From positions 1 to 8,710 of the forward strand of contig CAYFUL010000057.1 in assembly GCA_964346375.1 (NCBI GenBank): DNA of 8,710 bases, written 5' to 3'. Every line of letters begins with the position of its first letter. Positions within the stretch are counted from its first letter, which is position 1. The DNA comes from CAYFUL01 sp964346375. Its GTDB lineage: Bacteria; Bacillota; Clostridia; Tissierellales; Peptoniphilaceae. This document shows, piece by piece, positions 1-7,500 of this stretch. A program made the translations under genes and the position numbers. The notes below the pieces were generated by a model that saw only the letters and a program-made list of their open reading frames with translations, made no database searches and had not been told where the DNA came from.

Positions 1-99
1 TTTCTCCCCTGGTTCCCCTTCATTTAAATAAAAAAGTATTTTTATTACATCTGTATTTCATTACTCTACATCCTATGAAACTTTTTCAAAATTTTGGTT

Positions 100-129
100 C
101 CTAGGAAAATCCTAGGCATTTTTTATTTT
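100..129 (+). terminator. Small CCTAGG hairpin followed by a T-rich tract
   Basis: Two copies of CCTAGG (100-105 and 111-116), each self-complementary, are separated by AAAAT and can form a 6-bp stem with a 5-nt loop. A T-rich stretch follows (119-129). The T tract is on the plus side, so as an intrinsic terminator it would act on transcripts entering from the left edge, where no gene is visible. It lies just beyond the 3' end of the minus-strand gene at 123-842, but in that direction no T run follows the stem. The stem is short, so this is a weak call; a chance palindrome is possible. Confidence 0.35.
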
Positions 130-842
130 CCAGTTAACCTAAAACTATCCTCTACAAATTTCATAATAGTATCATCACTTAGTGTATCGTTTAAAACTAT
201 TGAAACCCAATTTTTGTGGTTCATGTGGTACCCGGGATAAACTCCATTAATTTTTCTAATGGCATCTCCTTCAAGGGGATCTATCTTTAGATTTATTATA
301 TCCACCTTGCCATCATCTACAACATTAAGAACACTCCACTTTACGTCCATAATTAAGGCAAACCACTTGCGAGTATCAATATGCCTAAAAGTTCCGTAGG
401 AGCTATACTGTTTTTGATTCCAAGGAAAATCTGGAGCAATGCCATAAGTTTTATAAATCTCCTTAGTAATTCGATTGGACTGGGGAAAAATAAAGTTCAC
501 CTTGTCAAAGGCTCCCTCAGAAATTTTTTCAAGTAGGAGTAAGTATTTCTCTCGTAAAGAATTAACATAGCCACCAGTATGGGATTCAATGTGAAGTGGA
601 GCATATTCCTCATTAGTCATAGTGTCAATTACGCGAAAGGAAATTTCCCCGCTTTTCTCTACAAAAATTTCAGCAGAAAAATTCCCATCCATAAAATCTC
701 TACGGTAGAAATATCGGCCATTAACACTTACAAATCCAAATTCTAAACCCCTTTTAATATTAAACCTACACTTTTCAAAAATACCATCTTCAATAAAAGA
801 ACTTGAGATTGGACACTCAAAATTTAAAGTCTTTTTTCCCAA
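123..842 (-). CDS. MmcQ/YjbR family protein, start uncertain
   Basis: The protein resembles the roughly 220-residue MmcQ/YjbR (DUF419) proteins of Gram-positive bacteria. Numbering from a TTG at 842, an N-terminal region (about 17-95) contains YFYRRDFMDG, and the YjbR-like C-terminal domain (about 125-239) carries TYGIAPDFPW, RKWFALIMD, YPGYHMNHKNW and LNDTLSDDTIM. The YjbR fold is called DNA-binding-like, but no reaction is established, so I assign none. No signal peptide or membrane segment is seen. The start is doubtful: homology should begin near the ATT codon at 792-794 (IEDGIFEK), yet there is no ATG or GTG in frame nearby and no Shine-Dalgarno sequence before either the TTG at 842 or the ATT. 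Upstream ATGs in this frame lie antisense to the neighbouring methionine synthase-like gene and are unlikely starts. The gene is divergent from that neighbour with only 34 nt between them. Family assignment is firm; the 5' end is not. Confidence 0.72.
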   Translation of the reverse strand: MGKKTLNFECPISSSFIEDGIFEKCRFNIKRGLEFGFVSVNGRYFYRRDFMDGNFSAEIFVEKSGEISFRVIDTMTNEEYAPLHIESHTGGYVNSLREKYLLLLEKISEGAFDKVNFIFPQSNRITKEIYKTYGIAPDFPWNQKQYSSYGTFRHIDTRKWFALIMDVKWSVLNVVDDGKVDIINLKIDPLEGDAIRKINGVYPGYHMNHKNWVSIVLNDTLSDDTIMKFVEDSFRLTGK

Positions 843-876
843 ATGTTGTAGTAGGCATTGGGTATTGGAGAAAATA

Positions 877-2016
877 ATGAGCAATTTTAGTAAGAGAAGT
901 ATAGCACCTTTTAGATTTGAAACTGTGGGTAGTTTTTTAAGACCTGCTGAACTAAAGGAGGCTAGGGCTAAATTTGATAAGGGAGAAATTTCCCGTGAAG
1001 ATCTTAAGGCAATTGAAGATAAGTGTATTATAGACCTTATTAAAAAATAGGAGTCCATTGGACTTGTAGGAGTTTCTGATGGTGAGTTTCGCCGTTCTTG
1101 GTGGCATTTAGACTTCTTCTGGGGTCTTAATGGTATTGAGAAAACCACTCCTGAAAGTGGATATAACTTTTCTGGCGAGGCTACTAGGGCTGAATCGGCA
1201 CAAGTTATTTGAAAAAATTCTGGTGAAAATCATCCTTTTGTTGAGGACTTTAAGTTTGTAAGGGAACATATCTCTGAAAAGTCCCAAGTTAAACAGACTA
1301 TTCCTGCTCCTGCACAGTTTATTAGAGAACTTCTTGATGGTAAAAATATAGAAGCTACAAGAAAATTCTATCCTACTGATGAGGAACTTATTGAGGATAT
1401 TGCAAAGGCTTATGGTACTGTCTTTAATGACTTTTATAATGAAGGTGCTATTACTGTTCAACTAGATGATTGTAGTTGGAGTGGTATTATTTCAGAACTT
1501 CCTGAGGATATTTCCAATGAGGAAAGATCTGAAATTTTAGAGAAAAGGGAGTATTTAAAAAATATATTCCTTGAAGTGAATAATAGGGCAATTTCAAAAG
1601 CTCCTAAGGAGTTAAATATTACGACCCATGTTTGTAGAGGTAATTACCATTCTAGATGGTTTAGCTCTGGTGGGTATGATTCCGTTGCTGAAGAACTTCT
1701 TGGCAGGGAAAATGTAACTGGTTACTATCTTGAATATGATACTGATCGTTCCGGTGGGTTTGAACCTCTAAGTAAGGTTAGTGGAGATAAGGTAGTTGTA
1801 CTTGGTCTTATTACTAGTAAATCTGGAGAATTAGAAGATAGGGAAGCTATTATTAATAGAATTCACGAGGCAAGCGAATATATTAGCCTTGATAGACTAT
1901 GTCTTTCTCCTCAATGTGGTTTTTCTTCTACTGAAGAGGGAAATGTACTAACTGAAGAGGAGCAATGGAAAAAGCTTGAGCTTATTAAAGACATTGTGGA
2001 AGAAGTTTGGAAATAG
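877..2016 (+). pseudogene. Cobalamin-independent methionine synthase-like (YxjG/YxjH type), two nonsense codons
   Basis: Read through its stops, this frame gives a 379-codon protein matching in length the short MetE-C-terminal-like proteins such as B. subtilis YxjG/YxjH (about 377 residues), proposed to transfer a methyl group to homocysteine. Start ATG 877 follows GGAG (867-870) at good spacing. Recognisable motifs are FETVGSFLRP near the N-terminus, DGEFRRSWWHLDF, SGENHPFVEDF, QTIPAPAQF and THVCRGNYHSRW. The MetE-type zinc ligands all appear present: His251, Cys253, Glu286 and Cys347. The frame is broken by TAG at 1048-1050 (codon 58, before ESIGLVGVSDGEF, where relatives usually have Gln) and TGA at 1210-1212 (codon 112, before KNSGENHPF, where relatives usually have Gly). 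Both look like single-base substitutions; no frameshift is needed. I infer a young pseudogene. Sequencing error is the alternative, but two independent substitutions make it less likely. No SAM riboswitch or T-box was seen in the short upstream region. Confidence 0.85.
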
Positions 2017-2045
2017 TTTATATATTGATAATTTCGTGATATAAT
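2017..2045 (+). promoter_or_regulatory. Putative sigma-A promoter of the purF operon, extended -10
   Basis: TATAAT at 2040-2045 is a perfect -10 box, preceded by TGA (2037-2039), which gives the TGN extended -10 element. At exactly 17 nt spacing lies TTTATA (2017-2022), which matches TTGACA at four of six positions. Transcription would begin near 2052. The promoter starts right after the stop codon of the broken methionine synthase-like gene, so the purine genes need not depend on read-through from it. Confidence 0.65.
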
Positions 2046-2051
2046 AATAAT

Positions 2052-2152
2052 GTTAAAGATAGTATCCTATTCGTATTTACAATTAAAGTAATGACACAGG
2101 ATATGTGTCTTCATTTAAGGAGATAGGAAATCTAAGTGATTTCCTATTTTTT
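2052..2152 (+). ncRNA. purF leader RNA, candidate attenuator or riboswitch of unknown class
   Basis: About 100 nt lie between the predicted transcription start and the end of a strong terminator hairpin ahead of purF. By eye they can fold into a closing AU-rich pairing (2053-2059 with 2111-2118, one bulge), a short hairpin (TTAC 2077-2080 with GTAA 2088-2091), and a 6-bp hairpin (GACACA 2093-2098 with TGTGTC 2104-2109). The loop GGATA of the last hairpin (2099-2103) is complementary to TATCC at 2063-2067, a possible pseudoknot. TCCTAT (2065-2070) is also complementary to ATAGGA (2123-2128) in the terminator stem, a possible antiterminator. I did not find the conserved cores of the purine or ykkC/PRPP riboswitches. 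Structure and ligand are inference. Confidence 0.4.
2123..2152 (+). terminator. Intrinsic terminator inside the purF leader
   Basis: A perfect 10-bp inverted repeat (ATAGGAAATC, 2123-2132; GATTTCCTAT, 2138-2147) with a 5-nt loop TAAGT is followed directly by TTTTT (2148-2152). It lies downstream of the only good promoter and 31 nt upstream of the purF start, leaving no room for another promoter. If it worked all the time purF would not be transcribed, so a conditional terminator is likely. It would also stop any transcript coming from the pseudogene upstream. Confidence 0.8.
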
Positions 2153-2172
2153 ATGAGTGAAATTTTTGTTTT

Positions 2173-2180
2173 GGGGGAAG
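2173..2180 (+). promoter_or_regulatory. Ribosome binding site that fixes the purF start
   Basis: GGGGGAAG lies 3 nt before the ATG at 2184. An in-frame GTG at 2157 would add nine residues but has no Shine-Dalgarno sequence before it and sits directly after the terminator T tract, so the ATG is preferred. Confidence 0.7.
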
Positions 2181-2183
2181 TCT

Positions 2184-3530
2184 ATGTGTGGAATTATTGG
2201 AATTTATTCTAAAAAAAATGTAAATGTTAAGCTTTTTTATGGTCTTAACTCTCTTCAACATAGGGGACAGGAATCTGCTGGTATTACTGTTTCCGACGGG
2301 GAAAAACTAAATCGTGAAAAGGGAGTTGGACTTGTTATAGATGTATTTAATCAGGAAAGACTTTCTAAAATTCCTGGTACTTTGGGAATCGGCCATGTAA
2401 GGTACCCAACCGCTGGGGGAAGTTATGAGTATAATACCCAACCTCTTATGGCATTTGCAAAGGGTATTGAACTTAGTATTGCCCATAATGGTAATCTTAT
2501 TAACCATCAAATTTTAAGAACTAGACTTGAAGAAGATGGTGTAATGTTCCAAACTGGAGTTGATACTGAGGTTATTCTATTTTTAATTGCAAGGTACTAC
2601 AAGGGAGATATTGTAGAGGCGATTAAAAAGACTATGGGCACCATAAAGGGGGCATACAGCGTCGTTCTTTTACTAAAGGATAAATTGGTTGCCTTTAGAG
2701 ATCCGCTGGGAATTAGACCCCTTGTAATGGGCGAGAGCGAGGACGATATTATCTTCTCCTCTGAAAATGCTCCTATTGAAATTATTGGGGCAAAATTCGT
2801 TAGAGATTTAAAACCTGGTGAAATTGCAGTTGTAGATGCAGATGGATTAAAGTCTTACCAATATGATACTAACTCCTTACAAAAACACTGTATTTTCGAG
2901 TACGTTTACTTTGCAAGGGAGGACGCAACCCTTAATAGAGTAAATTCATATAATTTTAGAAGAAGATGTGGAGAAATTCTATCTCAAGAGAGTCCTTGTG
3001 ATGTGGATTTAGTCTGTCCTGTTCCTGATAGTGGAGTTGCATCTGCAATTGGATATGCACAGGCTGCTGATATTCCATTTGCCGAAGGTCTTGTTAAAAA
3101 TAGGTACATGGGTAGAACCTTTATTAAACCAACTCAAGAGGAGAGGGAGATGGCCGTTAAGCTAAAATTAAATCCCCTTCGTCACGTTATTGAAGGTAAG
3201 AGAATTGTTCTAATTGACGACTCAATTGTAAGGGGTACTACCTCTGCAAATCTTATTAAGAGAATGAAGGAGGCTGGAGCTAAGGAAGTCCATCTAAGGG
3301 TAACATCTCCTCCAGTTAGCAATCCATGTTACTATGGAATTGATACTCCAAGTAGAAAGAATTTAATTGCTGCAAATAAAACTGTAGAGGAGATAAGGGA
3401 GTTTATCGACGCCGATTCCCTTGCCTTTATATCCATGGAGGGTATTCAAAAGGCCACTCTACACGAGGAAGATTATTTCTGTAAGGCTTGTTTTAACGGA
3501 GACTATCCAGTAGATCCAATAGTTATTTAA
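2184..3530 (+). CDS. purF: Amidophosphoribosyltransferase (PurF)
   Basis: PurF catalyses the committed first step of de novo purine synthesis in the cytosol: PRPP plus glutamine gives 5-phosphoribosylamine, glutamate and pyrophosphate. The 448-residue product begins Met-Cys-Gly, so Cys2 becomes the N-terminal nucleophile of the class II glutamine amidotransferase domain once Met is removed. HRGQESAG (about 26-33), HVRYPTAG and HNGNLINH follow, then the phosphoribosyltransferase domain with the PRPP loop IVLIDDSIVRGTT (341-353). Cys236, Cys382, Cys433 and Cys436 fall where B. subtilis-type PurF binds its [4Fe-4S] cluster, so an oxygen-sensitive enzyme is expected. B. subtilis PurF is made with a short propeptide before the Cys; here the ATG abuts the Cys codon, so no processing beyond Met removal seems needed. 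The weak GTG at 2157 would restore a 10-residue leader. purD starts 9 nt downstream. Regulation is probably by the leader terminator. Confidence 0.97.
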   Translation: MCGIIGIYSKKNVNVKLFYGLNSLQHRGQESAGITVSDGEKLNREKGVGLVIDVFNQERLSKIPGTLGIGHVRYPTAGGSYEYNTQPLMAFAKGIELSIAHNGNLINHQILRTRLEEDGVMFQTGVDTEVILFLIARYYKGDIVEAIKKTMGTIKGAYSVVLLLKDKLVAFRDPLGIRPLVMGESEDDIIFSSENAPIEIIGAKFVRDLKPGEIAVVDADGLKSYQYDTNSLQKHCIFEYVYFAREDATLNRVNSYNFRRRCGEILSQESPCDVDLVCPVPDSGVASAIGYAQAADIPFAEGLVKNRYMGRTFIKPTQEEREMAVKLKLNPLRHVIEGKRIVLIDDSIVRGTTSANLIKRMKEAGAKEVHLRVTSPPVSNPCYYGIDTPSRKNLIAANKTVEEIREFIDADSLAFISMEGIQKATLHEEDYFCKACFNGDYPVDPIVI

Positions 3531-3539
3531 GGAGGACCT

Positions 3540-4514
3540 ATGAAGATTTTAATTGTAGGAAGCGGCGGTAGGGAGTATGCCATTGGCTACAACCTACTAA
3601 AGCATGGAAATAGTAGGGAACTTTACTTTCTACCAGGTAATGGTGGAACTTTAGAACTTGGAAAAAATGTAGATATTTCCTCAGAAGATATTGATGGAAT
3701 TTTAAACTTCGCCCTAGAAAATAGTATTGACTATACCATTGTTGGACCAGAGGCGCCACTATGTATGGGTATTGTAGATGCATTTTTAGAAAAGGGTTTA
3801 AAAATCTTTGGGACTAAAAAGGAAGTTGCTGCCTTTGAAAAGAGCAAGGATAAAACCAAAAAATTCCTTAAAAAATATGGTATAAGTACTGCCGAATATT
3901 TAGAGACTAGTGACTTTGGTGTTGGAATAGAATTTGCAAATAGACTACTTGAAAGTGACGGAGTAGTAGTAATTAAGGCTGACGCACTAGCTGCTGGTAA
4001 AGGGGTACCAATCGCAAAGGACTCTAAAGAAGCAGAGGATTTTTTAAAGGACTTTTTAATTGTGGGCAAGTATGGAGAGAAGCAGGTTGTCATTGAAGAA
4101 TTTCTAGATGGATTTGAAATGAGTTTAATTGCCCTTGTAGATGGAAATAATATTATTCCACTACCTACTGCCAAGGACCATAAGAAAATTGGCGTTGGAG
4201 AAGAGGGTTTAAATACTGGTGGAATGGGAACTTTCGCTCCTAATATTGAAGCGGAGAGTTACCTTCCGAGAATTGAAAAGGAGATTTTAAATCCTATCTT
4301 AGATGGATTTAAGGCTGAAAATTTAGATTATAGGGGAGTGCTATTTATTGGCCTTATGATTGGGGACAAGGGAATAGATGTACTGGAGTTTAATGTAAGA
4401 TTTGGAGACCCTGAAACTCAGGTTATCTTTGAACTCTTAGATAACGATCCATTAGAACTCTTTACCCATACCTCTGAAGGGAAACTCTCTGAGCTTAAGT
4501 TAAAGAGAAATAAC
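3540..4514 (+). CDS. purD: Phosphoribosylamine-glycine ligase (PurD), N-terminal 325 residues up to assembly gap
   Basis: PurD (GAR synthetase) joins phosphoribosylamine and glycine using ATP, taking over the unstable product of PurF. ATG 3540 follows AAGGAGG (3529-3535), which overlaps the purF stop codon, so translation is likely coupled. Visible parts are the N-terminal MKILIVGSGGREYAI, VGPEAPL (about 63-69), and the ATP-grasp domain with KADALAAGKGV (146-156), LNTGGMGTFAP and the metal/ATP site region FNVRFGDPE (284-292). The frame enters ten Ns after Asn325; read literally it would stop at TAG 4530-4532, giving a 330-residue protein about 90 residues too short. The missing C-terminus (CLVMTAGGYP onward) appears directly after the gap in another frame, so the gene is interrupted by the gap and not truncated. 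It continues into the PurL-containing segment listed next. Confidence 0.93.
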
Positions 4515-4524
4515 NNNNNNNNNN
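4515..4524. other. Assembly gap of 10 Ns inside purD
   Basis: Ten undetermined bases interrupt the ATP-grasp gene. The purD frame before the gap and the PurD C-terminal frame after it disagree if exactly ten bases are missing; they join only if the true gap is 3n+2 bases (for example 8 or 11). The gap length is therefore a placeholder, and the apparent early stop at 4530 is an artefact. Confidence 0.95.
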
Positions 4525-4525
4525 C

Positions 4526-7500
4526 TGTCTAGTAATGACTGCTGGAGGATATCCAACAGAGTATGAAAAGGGAAATCCAATAAGTATTGGAGAGGTTAGC
4601 TCTAAAGTTTACCATGCTGGTACTGCCATGAAGGATGGACTAGTTACTAGCGGCGGAAGAGTACTTAATTTGGTAGCAAGTGGCGAAAACTTTGATGAAG
4701 TATTTGAAAGGGTATATAAAGACGTGGAAAATATTAAATTTAAAGACAGTTACTACCGTAGCGATATTGGACCTAGTGTAAAAAGGGTCTATGTTAGAAA
4801 AAAGGACGAGTATGATTTTGACTCTAGGGAAACTCTAGAGGAGATAAAAAACTCCCTTGGAATTGACCTAGAGGATTTAAAAATCTATAGAAGATACGAT
4901 ATTGAAATTAAGGATGAAACCCTAGAGAAAATTCTCTATACCATCCTTTCTGAAAAGCCAGTTGATGAAATTTACTACGGAGAAGATGCTCTAAATCTTC
5001 AATCTAGTATTGAAGATGCAATAGTAGTTGAGTACCTTCCTGGACAATTTGACCAAAGGGCACAGGCGTTAGAGGATACCATCGGCCTTGTAAGTGATGA
5101 AGATGTTACTGCAAAGGTTGCCCTTGTATATAGTATTACTGGAGCAAGTACAGAGGAAATTGAAAAAATCGAGAAGTTTTTAGTAAACCCAGTGGATTCC
5201 CACAGGGTAAGTCTACTTGGAATTCCTACTACATTAAAAAACACTCGCGAAAAAAATACTGTAAATAAAATCTACAATGGATTTATAGAATTAAATAGAG
5301 ATGGTCTACTGGAATTTTTAGAGAGAGAATCCCTTGCAATGAGTATTGAGGATTTAACTATGATCTATGAGTACTTTAAATCTGAAAATAGAGATCCATC
5401 TGAAACGGAGATTAGAATTCTCGATACCTACTGGTCTGATCACTGTAGACATACAACTTTTAATACAGTGCTAGATGTGAAATTTGACGAGGTTACAAAA
5501 CTTGATAGCCTTATTAAAAATAGCTTTGACAAGTATTTAAGTCTAAGGGATGAATTAAATGTAACTAAGCCAATTTCTTTAATGAACCTTGGTACAATTT
5601 TAGGAAAGTACATGAGGGAAAATAATCAACTTGAGGATTTAGAGGTAAGCTCTGAAATAAATGCCTGCTCAATTAAGATAAAGGTTAGAGTTGATGTAGA
5701 TGGTAAAGAGGAATTAAGGGACTATCTTCTAATGTTTAAAAACGAAACCCACAACCATCCTACTGAAATTGAACCCCTTGGAGGAGCAAGTACATGTCTC
5801 GGAGGAGCAATTAGAGATCCACTTTCTGGTAGAAGTTTTGTTTATCAAGCTATGAGAATTACAGGAGCAGCTGATCCAACAAAGCCTATAGAAAATACAC
5901 TAGAGGGTAAACTTCCACAGAAAAAGATTACTACGGAAGCGGCTAAGGGATATTCATCCTACGGAAACCAAATTGGACTTGCAACTGGATATGTAGATGA
6001 AATTTACCATCCGGGATACGTTGCAAAGCGTCTTGAAGCAGGGGCAGTTATTGCAGCAGCGCCAATAGAAAATGTAGTTAGACTTGAGCCAGTTCTAGGA
6101 GATGTAGTAATACTACTAGGAGGAAGAACTGGTAGAGATGGTATTGGGGGAGCAACAGGCTCATCTAAAACCCACAAGGCAACTTCCATAATTACAGAGT
6201 CGGCACAAGTACAAAAGGGTAATGCGCCAGAGGAGAGAAAAATCCAACGTCTATTTAGAAAGCGTGAAGTTGCAGAACTTATAAAGAAGTGTAACGACTT
6301 TGGAGCAGGGGGAGTTTCCGTTGCAATAGGAGAACTTTCTGACGGAGTAACTGTTCATTTAGAGAGAGTTCCTCTAAAGTACGAGGGACTTAATCCAATG
6401 GAGATTGCCATTTCAGAATCTCAAGAGAGAATGGCAGTAGTAGTTGCTGGTTCTGATGCAGATAAGTTTATTAAACTCTGTCATGAGGAAAATTTAGAGG
6501 CGACTATTGTTGCAGAGATAAACGATAAAAATAGAATGATTATGTACTACGAAGATGAGGAAGTATGTAATATATCCTACGACTTTATAAATACCAATGG
6601 TGCAGATAGGTACCAAGATGTAGTTGTAAAATCAGAAGAAGTTCCAAATGTATTAGTAAATGAGGATAAGGACCCAGCTAATTTAAAAGAGTATCTAGGG
6701 AATTTAAATACCACCTCTAAGAAAAATCTAATTGAGATTTTTGACTCAACTGTAGGTTGTGGAACTGTACTAAGTCCCCTTGGTGGAGAGGAACAGCTTA
6801 ATCCAATTCAGGCAATGGCTGCAAAAATTCCAAGCTTTGATGGAAAGGTAAAGACTGTAAGTTTAATGAGCTATGGTTTTGACCCATATCTTTCAGAAGA
6901 GAGCCAGTACCTTGGAGGATACTATGCAGTAATTGAAAGTATTGCAAAGCTAGTTGCAACTGGAAGTAGTTTGGAAAGTATTAGACTTTCATTCCAAGAG
7001 TACTACGAAAAATTAACAGACGAGTATTCATGGTCTAAGCCACTTAAATCACTACTAGGAGCCTTAGAGGCGTCAATGTACTTTAACGCACCTCCAATAG
7101 GCGGTAAGGACTCTATGAGTGGTACATTTGAAAATATTTCCGTACCGCCAACTTTAATTTCCTTTGCAGTTTCTACGGCAGATATAGAAAATATTATTGG
7201 AACAGATTTTAAAGGCAAGGGAAAACTTGGACTAATAGAAGTAAGTTTAGACGAAGATGGGCTACTTAACTTAGAAGAGTTAAAGAGGAATATGGAGTTT
7301 CTAAATAGTGAGATAGTTTCTAAAAATATTATTACAGCAATTGCAGTAGATAATAAGGGAACACTTCCACTAATCTACTCATCAGCAGTGGGAAATACTG
7401 GCTTTAATGTAGAACTAGAGGACTTATATTCACCAAGGTATGGAACTTTTATAGTAGAGTATTTAGAGGATAGAGACGAAATAAAAAATATTGGAGAATT

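Noticed and set aside
27..46. AATAAAAA/TTTTTATT inverted repeat near the left edge
   Set aside because: The stem is AT-only and likely unstable; such repeats are common in AT-rich intergenic DNA and no gene end supports a terminator role.
865..1148. Extension of the minus-strand YjbR-family gene up to an ATG near 1148
   Set aside because: That stretch is antisense to clear methionine synthase-like coding sequence and has no similarity to YjbR N-termini.
1210..1212. UGA read as glycine (alternative code as in Gracilibacteria/SR1) to explain the TGA in the methionine synthase-like gene
   Set aside because: A Gly fits this position well, but the same gene also holds an in-frame TAG, and the long purF and purD-purL frames contain no in-frame TGA where a recoded organism should use many. 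The neighbouring genes look Gram-positive with the standard code.
2032..2073. PurR operator (PurBox) suggested by two TTCG motifs near the purF promoter (2033-2036 and 2070-2073)
   Set aside because: The motifs are in the same orientation and the flanking bases do not fit the PurBox consensus or its inverted spacing; such short motifs arise by chance.
2052..2122. Purine (guanine/adenine) riboswitch before purF
   Set aside because: The conserved junction segments of that aptamer are absent, and the hairpins P2 and P3 here are too short and unlike it.
3731..4174. 147-codon minus-strand reading frame inside purD
   Set aside because: It lies antisense to conserved PurD ATP-grasp sequence and has no ribosome binding site or recognisable domain.
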